Part shown: one piece after another, positions 43,366 to 53,445 of the stretch
Layout: every line of letters starts with the position of its first letter
How positions within the stretch are numbered: the stretch's first letter is position 1
Made by a program: the position numbers and the translations under genes
Notes under the pieces: generated by a model
Databases searched by the model: none
Told to the model about the DNA's origin: nothing
Seen by the model: only the letters and a program-made list of their open reading frames with translations
DNA from: JAJRVM01 sp041752115
Lineage (GTDB): Bacteria; Planctomycetota; Planctomycetia; Pirellulales; Pirellulaceae
Direction: 5' to 3'
DNA: 64,000 bases
Assembly: GCA_041752115.1 (NCBI GenBank)
Contig: JBGSHS010000277.1
Location: 22,641 to 86,640, forward strand

Positions 43366-44751
43366 CTATCTCAGCACTTCGCCGGCGGGACGGGTGCCGG
43401 TGCGCATTTCCTCCTGAAACAGGATGGTCATACCGAGGAGCTTCCGCATGAGCTCGCCATTGCGGACGGGGGTCGTTTCGCCGGGATCGGCTTGAAGGTC
43501 GAATAGCTCCGGAGCCGGATGAAGCTGCAACTTCCATCTGCCCCAACGCACGGCGGCCAGTGCTCCCTGACTGCTGTGATAGAAGAACGCGTCGCGGTAC
43601 TCGTTTTGCGTGATGATGTGGGCCCACTCCGCCGGCGGATTCCACTTGCGCCGCAAAGGCAAATCCGCATTCAAGGAAAGGGCCGCCTCGGGCGCGGGAA
43701 CGGTATTCGACTGACCGGTCAGCAGTGGAGCGAGATCTCGGCCGTCCAGAACGCGGCTGCCGGGCACCTTCACGCCGGCAAACGTGGCGAAGGTGGGATA
43801 CCAGTCCATGGCGCACACGACCTCGGCGGAGACTCGGTTTGACTCCACTCCCAAGCCGGGTCCCCAGGCGATGCACGGAACGCGAATCCCCCCTTCCCAC
43901 GTCGACAATTTGCCTCCGCGGATCGGTTGCTTCGGCGTACGTCCCGGTTCGCGCCCGTTGTCCGATGCGTAGATGACCAGCGTGTTGTCGGCCAGCCCCA
44001 GGCGTTCCAGCTCATCGAAGAGCCTGCCGACATGGTAGTCCAGACACTGAATCACGTCGCCGTAGAGTCCGAACCGCGACTTGCCTCGAAAATCCTCGCT
44101 CACCCCCATCGGTACATGGGCCATCGTGTGTGGCAAGTAAAGGAAGAAGGGGCGGTCCCTGTGGTGACGGATGAATTCAATGGCTTCGTCCGTATAGGCC
44201 TCGGTCACTTCGGACGGATCGGGAGCTCGCTTGACGACCTGGTCATTACGTAGCAGCGGAACGCCACCTTGGTCGTCGAAATACTCCACCTCGACCGGGT
44301 CGAGATTATGCAACAGACCGAAGTGATGATCGAAGCCTTGGTTGCGCGGCAGGAACGGTGGTTGGAAGCCGAGGTGCCATTTGCCGATGCAGGCGGTCGC
44401 ATAGCCGGCCTGTTGAAGCAACTCGGCCAGCGTGAGTTCGTCAGGATGAATCCCGTTGGGCGAATCGGCCCGCAGTACCCAGGTGGCCAATCCGACGCGG
44501 CGTGGATAGCATCCGGTGAGGAGCCCGGCACGTGACGGGCTGCAGATCGGCGCGGCCGCATAGTAATCGGTGAATCGAATCCCCTCCTGAGCCATACGGT
44601 CGATCCGCGGCGTGTCGAACTCCGTCCCGCCGTAACATCCGAGATCATAATAACCCTGGTCGTCGACGAGGATCACGATCAGGTTCGGCTTGGCCCCTGC
44701 CCCGTCGGCAGCCAATCCAACGAGTAAGGCTGTCACGGCGAACAATCTCAT
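43366..44751 (-). CDS. Secreted sulfatase (formylglycine type) 2
   Basis: A 461-residue sulfatase starting at 44751, with GAGGAG upstream and leader LFAVTALLVGLAADGAG. D30-D31 in ILVDDQGYYD bind the metal. C70 in PICSPSRAGLLTG is the formylglycine site. CIGKWHLGFQPPFLPRNQGF and LPHTMAHVPMG follow, and IYASDNGREPGRTPKQPIRG carries the conserved Asp-Asn. It is close to the arylsulfatase/N-acetylgalactosamine-6-sulfatase group that planctomycetes use on algal polymers. The visible 92-bp repeat lies directly downstream. No partner enzyme is in the same operon. Confidence 0.95.
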   Translation of the reverse strand: MRLFAVTALLVGLAADGAGAKPNLIVILVDDQGYYDLGCYGGTEFDTPRIDRMAQEGIRFTDYYAAAPICSPSRAGLLTGCYPRRVGLATWVLRADSPNGIHPDELTLAELLQQAGYATACIGKWHLGFQPPFLPRNQGFDHHFGLLHNLDPVEVEYFDDQGGVPLLRNDQVVKRAPDPSEVTEAYTDEAIEFIRHHRDRPFFLYLPHTMAHVPMGVSEDFRGKSRFGLYGDVIQCLDYHVGRLFDELERLGLADNTLVIYASDNGREPGRTPKQPIRGGKLSTWEGGIRVPCIAWGPGLGVESNRVSAEVVCAMDWYPTFATFAGVKVPGSRVLDGRDLAPLLTGQSNTVPAPEAALSLNADLPLRRKWNPPAEWAHIITQNEYRDAFFYHSSQGALAAVRWGRWKLQLHPAPELFDLQADPGETTPVRNGELMRKLLGMTILFQEEMRTGTRPAGEVLR

Positions 44752-46081
44752 GCTGCTGCTCCTCTTGGTTTACACCGGATCATTGTAGCCTCACGGAGGC
44801 ACGGAGCTCACCAAGAAGAGTCAGAGTGGCCAGAGTTTTTTTGCACGTCTGACCCATTTTCCGTTCCGCCCCATCCTCCGTGTCTCCGTGAGAGACCAGT
44901 TGCCCTGCCCATTATGGCGCGGCGAGTGGTTCATCACGTTCGAGTTAACGCGGTGGCGGACCATCAGGAGCCGCACAAGAAGCTGCCCATCCCCTCGGCC
45001 ACGGACCAGCCGAAGCGATATACGTAGACCTCGATCACGGCGAAGGATCGTCGGTAGTAGCGTTCGTAGCGGGCATGCCACGAGTGGAGCAAGGTTGAAT
45101 CGCTGGAAGTGAATAAGCCGGAACGGTGGGGGTCCGCGCTCGTGGCGGCGGAGCTGCTGTGCCAGGGCAGGTCCCGGCAAGGAGCATCGGGGGGAGGTGG
45201 GTTCGTCTCGGGCGCAAGTGCCGCGCAGCCGGCGTGCGGTGAATCAGCTACGCGAGCCCGGTGATATCCGATGCTTCGATCTTCGGTTGCTGGACTCGCT
45301 TGTTCGTCATGCACACAAAATGACCGATATCTGCTGATCGCTAGCTCGCCCCGTCCAAGAAAAATGCCGTCTAGCAAATCTCACGCCGGACGGTATTGAG
45401 ACAGGAGTATTTCCCGTTGACGATAGAGCAACCTCGGCACGTACCGTTCTGTGACGCACGGATGATCGATACATGACAGGCACACGTCACTGCTGAGGCG
45501 CCGTGCGACAAGACCCTGATTTCGCCACCCTCGTCCATCTTGCGAAACCTGCCACGTCAGATGTCCCAGTCTTCTCTCGCCGTCCGGCATCAACGTCCGA
45601 AAGCCGAGAGTTCCGGATCATGGAGACCGAGGAGTCGATTCTGATTTCGAGGTCGACTTTGCCGAGATCTCTCGCGCATCCGATGGTTCGGACTTCATGG
45701 GAGAGGATCGGTCAACCACGATGCGACCGTCACACCCCCGTCGCGATTCAAGATCGGCAATAGTTCGATCGAGGTCATCGCCAAGTGACGCCGCGTACTC
45801 TTCCCGAAGTACTCGGTCTCAAGGACAATCGGGTCATCAAATGCTCAATATCTCCTGGGGCGTGCAAATCACCGGCGAGAGAAGTCCCGCATCATCGAGG
45901 ACACCCTCACTTCCATCTGAATCACCGTAGCCTCACGGAGGCACAGAGACTCTGAGCAAGAGACTCTGAGCAACGATCAGAGACACCGTTCACAATTCGA
46001 CCGCCGCCATCCTTCAACATGGCAGTGGCCATATCGGCTATTTTCCCTCTCCGCGGCTCCCTGCCTCCGTGCGAAACGGAA
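44752..46081. other. 1.33 kb gene-free stretch with inverted short repeats
   Basis: No frame in this interval reads like a protein. Two pairs of CTCACGGAGGCACGGAG-type elements in inverted orientation flank parts of it (44790-44806 with 44876-44892; 45932-45948 with about 46057-46071). The text 45600-45860 looks compositionally like former coding DNA, but I cannot name it. Confidence 0.6.
44790..44892. repeat. Inverted-repeat element with CTCACGGAGGCACGGAG arms
   Basis: The arm at 44790-44806 pairs with CTCCGTGTCTCCGTGAG at 44876-44892, 16 of 17 bases complementary, with 69 bases between. The element is about 103 bp and non-coding, like a small MITE or hairpin repeat. Related copies occur at 45932-45948, about 46057-46071 and 60601-60617. 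Confidence 0.7.
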
Positions 46082-48313
46082 TCACCTCCGTCGTTTGGCC
46101 CACGGACGAGTCGCTTCGAACTGATCGAACAACCACTCACCCAACCAATCACCCGCGCGGTCACTATTGGTATTATGATATTCGTCATAGATCGAATCGA
46201 CAGGATCGTGGTCGAGGCCGGTCCGTCGCACGCCGGCCGCCAGCGTTTCGGCCATCACGCCGTCGTCATCGTGATCCAATCCGAACACGTGGCCCAGTTC
46301 GTGCATGACCACGGTAAGCAAGTCCATTCGGCTTTGTTCGCCCTGATTGCCTGGCCGCACAAACTCCAAGTCGCTTGTGGGCGTGAGATCGACAAACCAG
46401 CCCCACCCAGCTGCATCGTCATCCAGCCAGATCGTGTTGCCGGAGGCGAGGCCGAGCGTTCGTTCTCCCAGGTCCGCGATGCGCACTTCCACGTGTGGCA
46501 GGAGCAGGTGAGTTGCCCCCGCAGCTTGCCAGCGCTCGAGAGCTGCGTGCACAATTGGCGTGACATCGGCCAGCGTGATGGCCGCTGCCCTGTTGTCACG
46601 TCCTGCCACGTCCGCTATCAGCGACGAACTTGCCGGTGGTACTGCGCTGACGATCAAGGTCCAATTAAGCAGCGCCCCGCGGTCTTTCCTCGTATCGTCA
46701 GTGACCTGCAGTTTCCAGACTCCGGTTGCGTTCTTGCCATCCAAGTCGCTCAGTCGGCCTTCGGGTCGGAAAATTCCCGTGTAAGGGGCGGACGCTCCAT
46801 TGATTGTCCTCGGGCCTTCGTCGTCGAAGATTGTTCCGGAGAAGTTGTCCAATCCAATCCCAATATCGCTGAACAGCTCGACCTTCGTTCCATCGGGCCC
46901 GATCAAGTAGACGTCCAGATCTGCGTCGTAAGTATGGTTGATATTGATCTCGACGTTGACGTCCGCGATAGCGAAGCTGTCGGCGATGGTGATCGATGAT
47001 GTGATGGTGCCCGGATCGGGAATGCTCAGATTGAGTTGCCCACTGGAGTAACGTTGGATTCCGTCGTTGTCAACGTTGATCACCGATACGGAAATTGGTC
47101 CTGCCGCCAGAAACTCAGCAGAGGAATCGCTGCGGATACTGGCGACAATTTCGTACGGCTGCTCGCCGTCGACGAGAACATCGTCTCTACCCCACACGGT
47201 CACGACCTGCGGAACACTCCAGTCGGCAGCAGTAAATGCCAGCAGCTGTTTGTCGACAATTCCCTCGTCCTGGTTAGTCGAATGCAGTTCCACGTAGACA
47301 TCGTCCGCGGGTTGAGCCTTGAGTACTACCGAGAATGTCGCAGAGCCTCCGGCTTCGCTGGTCGTCAACGTGGTCGGTGTGATCTGAAGGACGGCGGCGT
47401 CGTTGTCAAGATTCGTGACGAGCACATCGTTAGCGTCAATGTTGTTGTAGTTGTCGTCGTCGCTGACAGCAGATTCCGCAATCACGTGGTACGCCACATC
47501 GCCATCATCAAGGAAATCGTCAACACTGGACACCTGCACGTACTGAGGCACGTTCCAGTTCGCCGGTGTGAAGGTCAGGCTTGCTTTGTCGACTGTTCCT
47601 TCGCTCTCGTCCGAAGATCGGAGGGGCACGGTCACGTCAGCAGTGGGTTGGGTATCGAGTGCCACCGTGACCCACTGGCGGTCGGCGGACTCAGCGGTAA
47701 CCAAACTCGTGGAGAATACCCGCACGCCGGGCTGTGTGTAGTCCGCTGGGGATCGTGTTCCACGAACCGCGATGGCAGGGATGTATGAATTCTTGGCACT
47801 GCTGGTGGCGCTGGTGCCGTCCTCGCTGACACGCCAATACCCACTCCCTCCTTTCGTGCTTGTCCAGAGACTATAGGGCTGCGCCAAGACGCCCCAGTGA
47901 TTGGCCAGTCCATGCGACATCGCTTCCTCAAGTTCCGTTTTGGTGGGAAGTCGCCAATCATCGAAACCACCTTCCACTAGGTCTTGCGTGCCCCTATTTG
48001 CCGAACCCCAATCGAAGCTCCTGATGCCACCATCATCGGTGAAACCGAAATCAACACTCCACACCAAACCGCTGTCGCGATCCTGCAGGACTTGATCGAG
48101 TGGGTCTGCCGGGTTTGCGCCAACCAATTCCCAGCCGTCTCCCGGGTAGGCCCAGCCCGCCAGCAATCGACGGTCTTCCAGTGTTTCGCAACACAACCGG
48201 CGTGGGTACCGTCGGCGCGATTGGCCTGTCGGGATGGTCGGACGGCGGCCGCGGGCGTTGGGCTTGGAAGGTCGGGCGTTCGAATCGGCACGCAGGAAAG
48301 CACACATCGTCAT
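46082..48313 (-). CDS. LEPR-XLL surface metalloprotease with DUF1566, adhesin repeats and P-domain
   Basis: The start is the ATG ending at 48313, with AAGGAG at seven bases; the protein is 743 residues. Order: basic N-terminus and CETLEDRRLLAG motif (about 43-53); a DUF1566-like domain (FDDWRLPTKTELEEA, SLWTSTKGGSGYWRVSEDG) to about 190. Two copies of the 112-residue repeat of the 1678-residue adhesin follow (SSDESEGTVDKASLTFTPAN; DNYNNIDANDVLVTNLDND). Next is a P/HomoB-type domain (FAIADVNVEININHTYDADL). A matrixin-like peptidase with H-E-L-G-H-V-F-G-L-D-H and downstream VMAE Met-turn closes the chain. It is expected to be surface-exposed and could process the adhesin or the bound glycan. 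It diverges from the TPR kinase. Confidence 0.85.
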   Translation of the reverse strand: MTMCAFLRADSNARPSKPNARGRRPTIPTGQSRRRYPRRLCCETLEDRRLLAGWAYPGDGWELVGANPADPLDQVLQDRDSGLVWSVDFGFTDDGGIRSFDWGSANRGTQDLVEGGFDDWRLPTKTELEEAMSHGLANHWGVLAQPYSLWTSTKGGSGYWRVSEDGTSATSSAKNSYIPAIAVRGTRSPADYTQPGVRVFSTSLVTAESADRQWVTVALDTQPTADVTVPLRSSDESEGTVDKASLTFTPANWNVPQYVQVSSVDDFLDDGDVAYHVIAESAVSDDDNYNNIDANDVLVTNLDNDAAVLQITPTTLTTSEAGGSATFSVVLKAQPADDVYVELHSTNQDEGIVDKQLLAFTAADWSVPQVVTVWGRDDVLVDGEQPYEIVASIRSDSSAEFLAAGPISVSVINVDNDGIQRYSSGQLNLSIPDPGTITSSITIADSFAIADVNVEININHTYDADLDVYLIGPDGTKVELFSDIGIGLDNFSGTIFDDEGPRTINGASAPYTGIFRPEGRLSDLDGKNATGVWKLQVTDDTRKDRGALLNWTLIVSAVPPASSSLIADVAGRDNRAAAITLADVTPIVHAALERWQAAGATHLLLPHVEVRIADLGERTLGLASGNTIWLDDDAAGWGWFVDLTPTSDLEFVRPGNQGEQSRMDLLTVVMHELGHVFGLDHDDDGVMAETLAAGVRRTGLDHDPVDSIYDEYHNTNSDRAGDWLGEWLFDQFEATRPWAKRRR

Positions 48314-48549
48314 TCTTCTGCTCCTTTTGATGGAACGTACAGTGTCCTGGAACATTTCACCCCATAGAGCTGGTTTCGGAAAACAGCCCCTGAAGGTAAC
48401 GATCGAGAAGAGAAACAGAGATTGTTCCCTAGTTGGTGGCAGCGACCGGATTTCTTGCGCGAGTGCGTTACTTGTCGTTTTTGATTCCGAAACGAACACT
48501 ATGGCGTGGTGCGCAATTACCTACGGTCGTTTGTGGAGGTATCGTAGCC

Positions 48550-51500
48550 TTGAACGACACAGTCTCATCCGAAATCGTGAGCGCTTCCCAGGACCAGTTA
48601 CTGGCCCAGTTGTTGAACGACGCCCTCGAGGCACTGCACGAGGGTCGGCCGGTGGACATGGACGCCTTCGCCGCCCGCTGGCCGCAGTATGTCGAGGAAT
48701 TGCGGCGACTGCTCCCTGTGATGCAGACTTGCGTGCAGCTTTCCGGTGGGGGGGAGGCTTCAGGCCCGGTAGGGCCCGGGTTCGGCACGCTAGGGGACTT
48801 CGTAATTCACCGGGAATTGGGGCGGGGCGGCATGGGGATTGTCTACGAGGCTCAACAGATTTCACTACGGCGTCGCGTGGCGCTCAAAACGCTGCCGTTT
48901 GCCGCCGTGCTCGACGCCCGTCAATTGCGTCGTTTCCAGATTGAAGCGCAGGCTGCGGCGCTGTTGCACCACCCACAAATCGTCCCCGTGTACGGCGTGG
49001 GCTGCGATCGAGGTGTGCACTACTACGCGATGCAACTGATTGAGGGCTCCACCCTGGCCCATGTGATTCGCGATTTGCGGACCCAGATCGGGATGAATCC
49101 ATCACCTCCAGATTCTGCCATGACCATACCGTTCGTCGGCGCGGAATGCATCGACGCTGCGCAGGCCCCAGCCGTGGTGCCCAATCCGCTCGTCGACAGC
49201 GACGCAAAGACTGCCGTAAAGAGCAAATCGTCATTCCAGAACACAGCAACTCACGGCATCCTGTCCACCACGCGCAGCCACCGTTCGTCATCGTTCATTC
49301 AGGCGGCCGTGCAACTGGGAATCGATGTGGCCGAAGCGCTCGACCACGCTCACCGGGAAGGCGTGCTGCACCGCGACATCAAGCCGAGCAACCTGCTGCT
49401 CGACGAACGGGGGAAGGTGTGGATCACGGACTTCGGCTTGGCACGGATCGAGGCCGATCCCGGCATGACGCTCAGCGGCGACATCGTGGGGACATTGCGT
49501 TATATGAGTCCCGAGCAGGCGTTGGCCAATCGCGCGACGATTGACGGCCGCACGGATGTCTACTCGCTGGGCGCCACCCTCTACGAACTGCTGACGCTCA
49601 GGCCGGTGTTCCATGGTGACGACAAACAGACACTGCTGCGCCAGATTGCCTTCGAGGAACCGCAGTCCCCACGCCAGCTCGAGCGCGGATTGCCGTTCGA
49701 ATTGGAGACGATCCTGCTCAAGACGCTGGCCAAGAACCCCGATGAACGATACGTGACGGCCGGCGCATTGGGTGACGATCTACGGCGGTTTCTGGAGCGG
49801 AAGCCGATCCTGGCCCGGCGACCGTCGCTGGTCGATCGAGCATCCAAATGGGCACTGCGTAATCGCCGACTGGTGATGGCCAGTGCTACCGGGTTGATCT
49901 TGACGACCGTCACACTGGCCTTGGCCAGCCTGCTAATCTGGAACGAACAGCACAAGACTCAGCACGCGTTGGAAGCGGCCAAGGCCGAGAAGCGACGTGC
50001 TAACGAACAGGCAGCTGTCACGCGCGCGGTTAACGAGCTTCTGCTGGAGGACTTGCTGTTGTTTGCCGACCCGGCAACGCAGGTAGCAGACAGCCTGCCG
50101 CCGGATCCTGACATCACGCTCCGGACCGTGCTGAATCGGGCTGCCGCGCGGATCGACCAACGTCTTGGGGACCAGCCCGCCATCCTCAACGATGTGCGGA
50201 TGACCTTGGCCCATGCGTTCATGGGCGTAGGTCGCCCTGCCGACGCAGTCCGGCTATTGGAGCAAGTGCGGGAGTACCGCGAGCGCACTTTTGGCACGAC
50301 ACACTGGGATACGCTCCAATGCATGTACTATTTGGCAGACGCGTATCGCCGCGATCACCAGTCCGACAGGGCCGTACCTCTCTACGAAAAAACGGTCCAG
50401 CTCATGAAAGCCGCCGTTGGCCTGGAGCACGCTGCCACATTGGCGGCGATCAGCGGTTTGGCAAGTGCTCATCTGGAGGCGGGTCAATACGAACGAGCGA
50501 TTTCGTTTCATGAACAGGCGGTCGAGTTGAGTCGCAGTGTCTTGGATCCTGAGGATCCCCAGACGCTAGTCTGCATCAATAACCTGGCGCAGGCCTACCA
50601 ATACGCCGGACGGTGGGATACATCGCTCCCGTTATTTGAACAGGCACTTGGACTGCTGAACAAGAAGTTCGGTCCGGAGCACCCCAACACACTGGCTTGC
50701 ATGGGCAACCTCGCCTATGCCTGCCAGGCCGTCGGTCAGTACGATCGCGCGCTCGAACTGTCTCAACGGACGCTGGAACTCAAACGCAAAGTCCTAGGTC
50801 CTGAGCACCCGGACACACTCGCCGCAATGGACAATCTCACAGAATCGCATTGTGCCAAAGGGGAGTATGACCAAGCGATGCTGCTGGGCCAGCAGACGCT
50901 TGAACTCAAACGCCGGGTATTGGGGCCGGAGGCCCCTGCGACGGTCGTCTCCATGGGCAAATTGGCCCGCGTCGCCCGTGAACTCCGTCAGTACGAACAG
51001 GCGATCTCACTGTGCGAACAGGCCTTCGATCTTGAACGCCAGCGACTCGGACCGGAACACCCCGGAACGCTCCGGATCATGTTTAACCTGGCTCAAGCCT
51101 ACCGACAGGCCGGTCAGCACGAAAAGGCGATTGCGCTCAGCCGACAGACGCTGGACTTCATGCAGAAGATCCTTGGTCCGGAGCATCCCGATACGTTGTC
51201 TGCCATGCACGAACTCGCCACCGCTCTCAAAGACGCCGGTCAACCAGGTGAAGCGTTGCCGTTGTTCGAGCAGGTGATTCCGCTTGAGCGTGAGGTCCTC
51301 GGACCACACCACCCCCAGACACTCGCCACCATCCATAATCTGGCTGTGGCCTATCAGGATGCCCTGCAACACGAGCGGGCACTGTCACTCTTCGAGCAGG
51401 TGATACCGCTCCTTCGGGAGACCCTCGGTCCCAATCACCCGAAAACGCTGAGAGCGACGTGCAACTTGGCGCAGGCTTACGCCGCTGTGGGACGATACTC

Positions 51501-53325
51501 TCAGGCCGTCGCCACGTACGACAAGGTACTCGCATCCATGCGTCACGCACTTGGTCCAGAAGACCTTGAGACCATCACGGCGATGGCTGAACTGGCCGAG
51601 CTATTTCGACGACAGGCTCGCTACACAGAGTCCGAGGAATTGTTCAACGAGACACTGGCGATTCAGCGTCGAGTATTGGGTCCAGAGCATCCGGCAACCC
51701 TCGAAGCGACGATTTCTCTGGCCAAGCTCTATCTGGACCTGGATCGTCACACAGAAAGTGAAACGCTCCTCACAGAAGCCTTGGAGGCTTGTCAACGAAT
51801 GGTGGGAGCGGAGCACCCGACAACGCTCGCAGCGGCGCTGGCTTTAGCGCGCGTCTATGTACGCCAGGCGCGTTTCGCTGCGGCCGAACCGATGCTCCTG
51901 CGTGGACTCGAGATCTGCCGTCGGCTGCATGGTGCCGAGCACCCGCACACCCTGGACCACATGCATGAGTTGGCAGTGCTCTTCCGGGCCCAGAACCGCC
52001 ATGCCGAGGCCGAAACACTGCTAACACAAGAGTTGGAACTCAGCCGACGCGTGCGTGGTTGTCAGCACCCTGACACGCTCACATCAATGGCCGAATTGGC
52101 GCTACTTCATTACGACCAGGCGCGTTATGCCGAGGCCGAGACACTGCAGACACAGGAACTCGAACTGAGCCGTCAGATTCTTGGTGCTGAGCACCCCAGT
52201 ACCATCGCTTCCATGAATAACCTCGCCGGTACGTATCGAGCTCAAGGTGCAATCGACAAGGCTATCGCACTCTATGAGGAAACACTCTCACTCTGCCGCC
52301 GGATACACGGTGCCGAGCATCAGCACACACTCGTCACCATGAACAACCTGGCTCTCGCGTACCGTGCTGCAGGTGACGGCGCCAGAGCCGTAGCGCTCTA
52401 CGAACAGACCATCCTGATGAGCCGAAAAACCGCCGGCCCGACACACCCCGAGACGTTGTTCTTCATGTTCAACCTGGCAGATGCATACGGGGCCGTCGGA
52501 CGACTCGACCAATCGCTGGAACTCAACAACCAGGTGCTCGAACTGCGTCGCACGACCCTCGGTCGAGAACACCTTGACACGCTCGCCGCGATGAACTCTA
52601 CCGCAACTGTTCTCTGGCGCATGCGCGATTTGGACCGTGCGATTCCTCTGTTCGAAGAAACGCTGAAGTTGCGTGAAGCGCAACTGCCTGCCGATCACCC
52701 TGACGTATTGATGAGTAAAGCCAACTTGGGTGTGAACTATCGCGATGCGGGACGTATCGCGGAAGGCCTGCCGCTGCTTGAAGAAGCGTCCTTGAAGGCT
52801 GGTGACCAAGCGGCGCTGCAGTGGGTCCGCGGCGCACTGCTGGAAACGTACATTGCGGCAGGAAGGACAGCCGAGGCGACGGAACTGGCCAAATCGCAGC
52901 TCCGTACGGTGCGAACCGCACTGCCTGCAGACAGCCTGGAACTCGCAAGAGCCCTGGCCTCCACAGCTCTCATCCTGCTCCACCTGCAGGCGTGGGCGGA
53001 GGCCGAGCCGATTCTGCGCGAGTCACTGGCCATTCGTGAACGGCATGAACTGGACGCCTGGATGACCTTTAACAGCAAATCCATGCTTGGCGCAGCGCTG
53101 TTGGGTCAACAACGATTTGCCGACGCCGAACCGCTACTCGTGCAAGGCTACGAGGGCATGAAGCAGCGGGAAGAGCGGATCCCGGCGGAAGGAAAGATCC
53201 GATTGATTGAAGCACTCGAACGACTGGTGAAACTTCATGAAGCGCTGGAGCAACGCGACGAGGCTGCCAGGTGGCAGAGTGAACTCGAAACGACTCAACA
53301 GCGGCTGGCGGGGACAGCACAGTAG
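48550..53325 (+). CDS. Ser/Thr protein kinase with membrane helix and about 20 TPR repeats
   Basis: The open frame begins at 48433, but I favour the TTG at 48550 (GGAGG ten bases upstream), giving 1591 residues; the start is uncertain. Kinase motifs: GRGGMGIVYEA (near residue 91), Lys in VALKTLP, HRDIKPSN (near 274) and TDFGLAR. A roughly 70-residue Ser/Thr-rich insert lies between VIRDLR and QLGIDVAEALDHAH. A membrane helix (LVMASATGLILTTVTLALAS) at about 441-463 separates the kinase from an outside region. That region holds about 20 repeats of 42 residues, mostly opening with LGPEHPxTL and closing with a run ending LELxRR, the kinesin light chain-like TPR_12 type. It probably senses or binds an extracytoplasmic protein and signals inward. 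The ECF sigma gene follows 120 bases downstream. Confidence 0.9.
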   Translation: MNDTVSSEIVSASQDQLLAQLLNDALEALHEGRPVDMDAFAARWPQYVEELRRLLPVMQTCVQLSGGGEASGPVGPGFGTLGDFVIHRELGRGGMGIVYEAQQISLRRRVALKTLPFAAVLDARQLRRFQIEAQAAALLHHPQIVPVYGVGCDRGVHYYAMQLIEGSTLAHVIRDLRTQIGMNPSPPDSAMTIPFVGAECIDAAQAPAVVPNPLVDSDAKTAVKSKSSFQNTATHGILSTTRSHRSSSFIQAAVQLGIDVAEALDHAHREGVLHRDIKPSNLLLDERGKVWITDFGLARIEADPGMTLSGDIVGTLRYMSPEQALANRATIDGRTDVYSLGATLYELLTLRPVFHGDDKQTLLRQIAFEEPQSPRQLERGLPFELETILLKTLAKNPDERYVTAGALGDDLRRFLERKPILARRPSLVDRASKWALRNRRLVMASATGLILTTVTLALASLLIWNEQHKTQHALEAAKAEKRRANEQAAVTRAVNELLLEDLLLFADPATQVADSLPPDPDITLRTVLNRAAARIDQRLGDQPAILNDVRMTLAHAFMGVGRPADAVRLLEQVREYRERTFGTTHWDTLQCMYYLADAYRRDHQSDRAVPLYEKTVQLMKAAVGLEHAATLAAISGLASAHLEAGQYERAISFHEQAVELSRSVLDPEDPQTLVCINNLAQAYQYAGRWDTSLPLFEQALGLLNKKFGPEHPNTLACMGNLAYACQAVGQYDRALELSQRTLELKRKVLGPEHPDTLAAMDNLTESHCAKGEYDQAMLLGQQTLELKRRVLGPEAPATVVSMGKLARVARELRQYEQAISLCEQAFDLERQRLGPEHPGTLRIMFNLAQAYRQAGQHEKAIALSRQTLDFMQKILGPEHPDTLSAMHELATALKDAGQPGEALPLFEQVIPLEREVLGPHHPQTLATIHNLAVAYQDALQHERALSLFEQVIPLLRETLGPNHPKTLRATCNLAQAYAAVGRYSQAVATYDKVLASMRHALGPEDLETITAMAELAELFRRQARYTESEELFNETLAIQRRVLGPEHPATLEATISLAKLYLDLDRHTESETLLTEALEACQRMVGAEHPTTLAAALALARVYVRQARFAAAEPMLLRGLEICRRLHGAEHPHTLDHMHELAVLFRAQNRHAEAETLLTQELELSRRVRGCQHPDTLTSMAELALLHYDQARYAEAETLQTQELELSRQILGAEHPSTIASMNNLAGTYRAQGAIDKAIALYEETLSLCRRIHGAEHQHTLVTMNNLALAYRAAGDGARAVALYEQTILMSRKTAGPTHPETLFFMFNLADAYGAVGRLDQSLELNNQVLELRRTTLGREHLDTLAAMNSTATVLWRMRDLDRAIPLFEETLKLREAQLPADHPDVLMSKANLGVNYRDAGRIAEGLPLLEEASLKAGDQAALQWVRGALLETYIAAGRTAEATELAKSQLRTVRTALPADSLELARALASTALILLHLQAWAEAEPILRESLAIRERHELDAWMTFNSKSMLGAALLGQQRFADAEPLLVQGYEGMKQREERIPAEGKIRLIEALERLVKLHEALEQRDEAARWQSELETTQQRLAGTAQ

Positions 53326-53387
53326 ATGACGATGCAGAACCGAATGATCTGGCATCCGGGACGTACCGACTTGGATGCTTTCACGTT

Positions 53388-53402
53388 GGCACAGCCAGTG
53401 CC
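53388..53402. repeat. Palindrome GGCAC-AGCCA-GTGCC before sigma gene
   Basis: Five-base perfect arms, related to the GCACTGGC/GCCAGTGC palindromes near 11.5 and 12.3 kb. It lies 44 bases upstream of the sigma gene start. Confidence 0.45.
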
Positions 53403-53445
53403 ACCGGAAGTGGCGTGGGAGTGATGAATCGGAGACGTAGCGCAG

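Noticed and set aside
44964..45377. 137-residue minus-strand frame
   Set aside because: No domain, no ribosome site, composition ambiguous.
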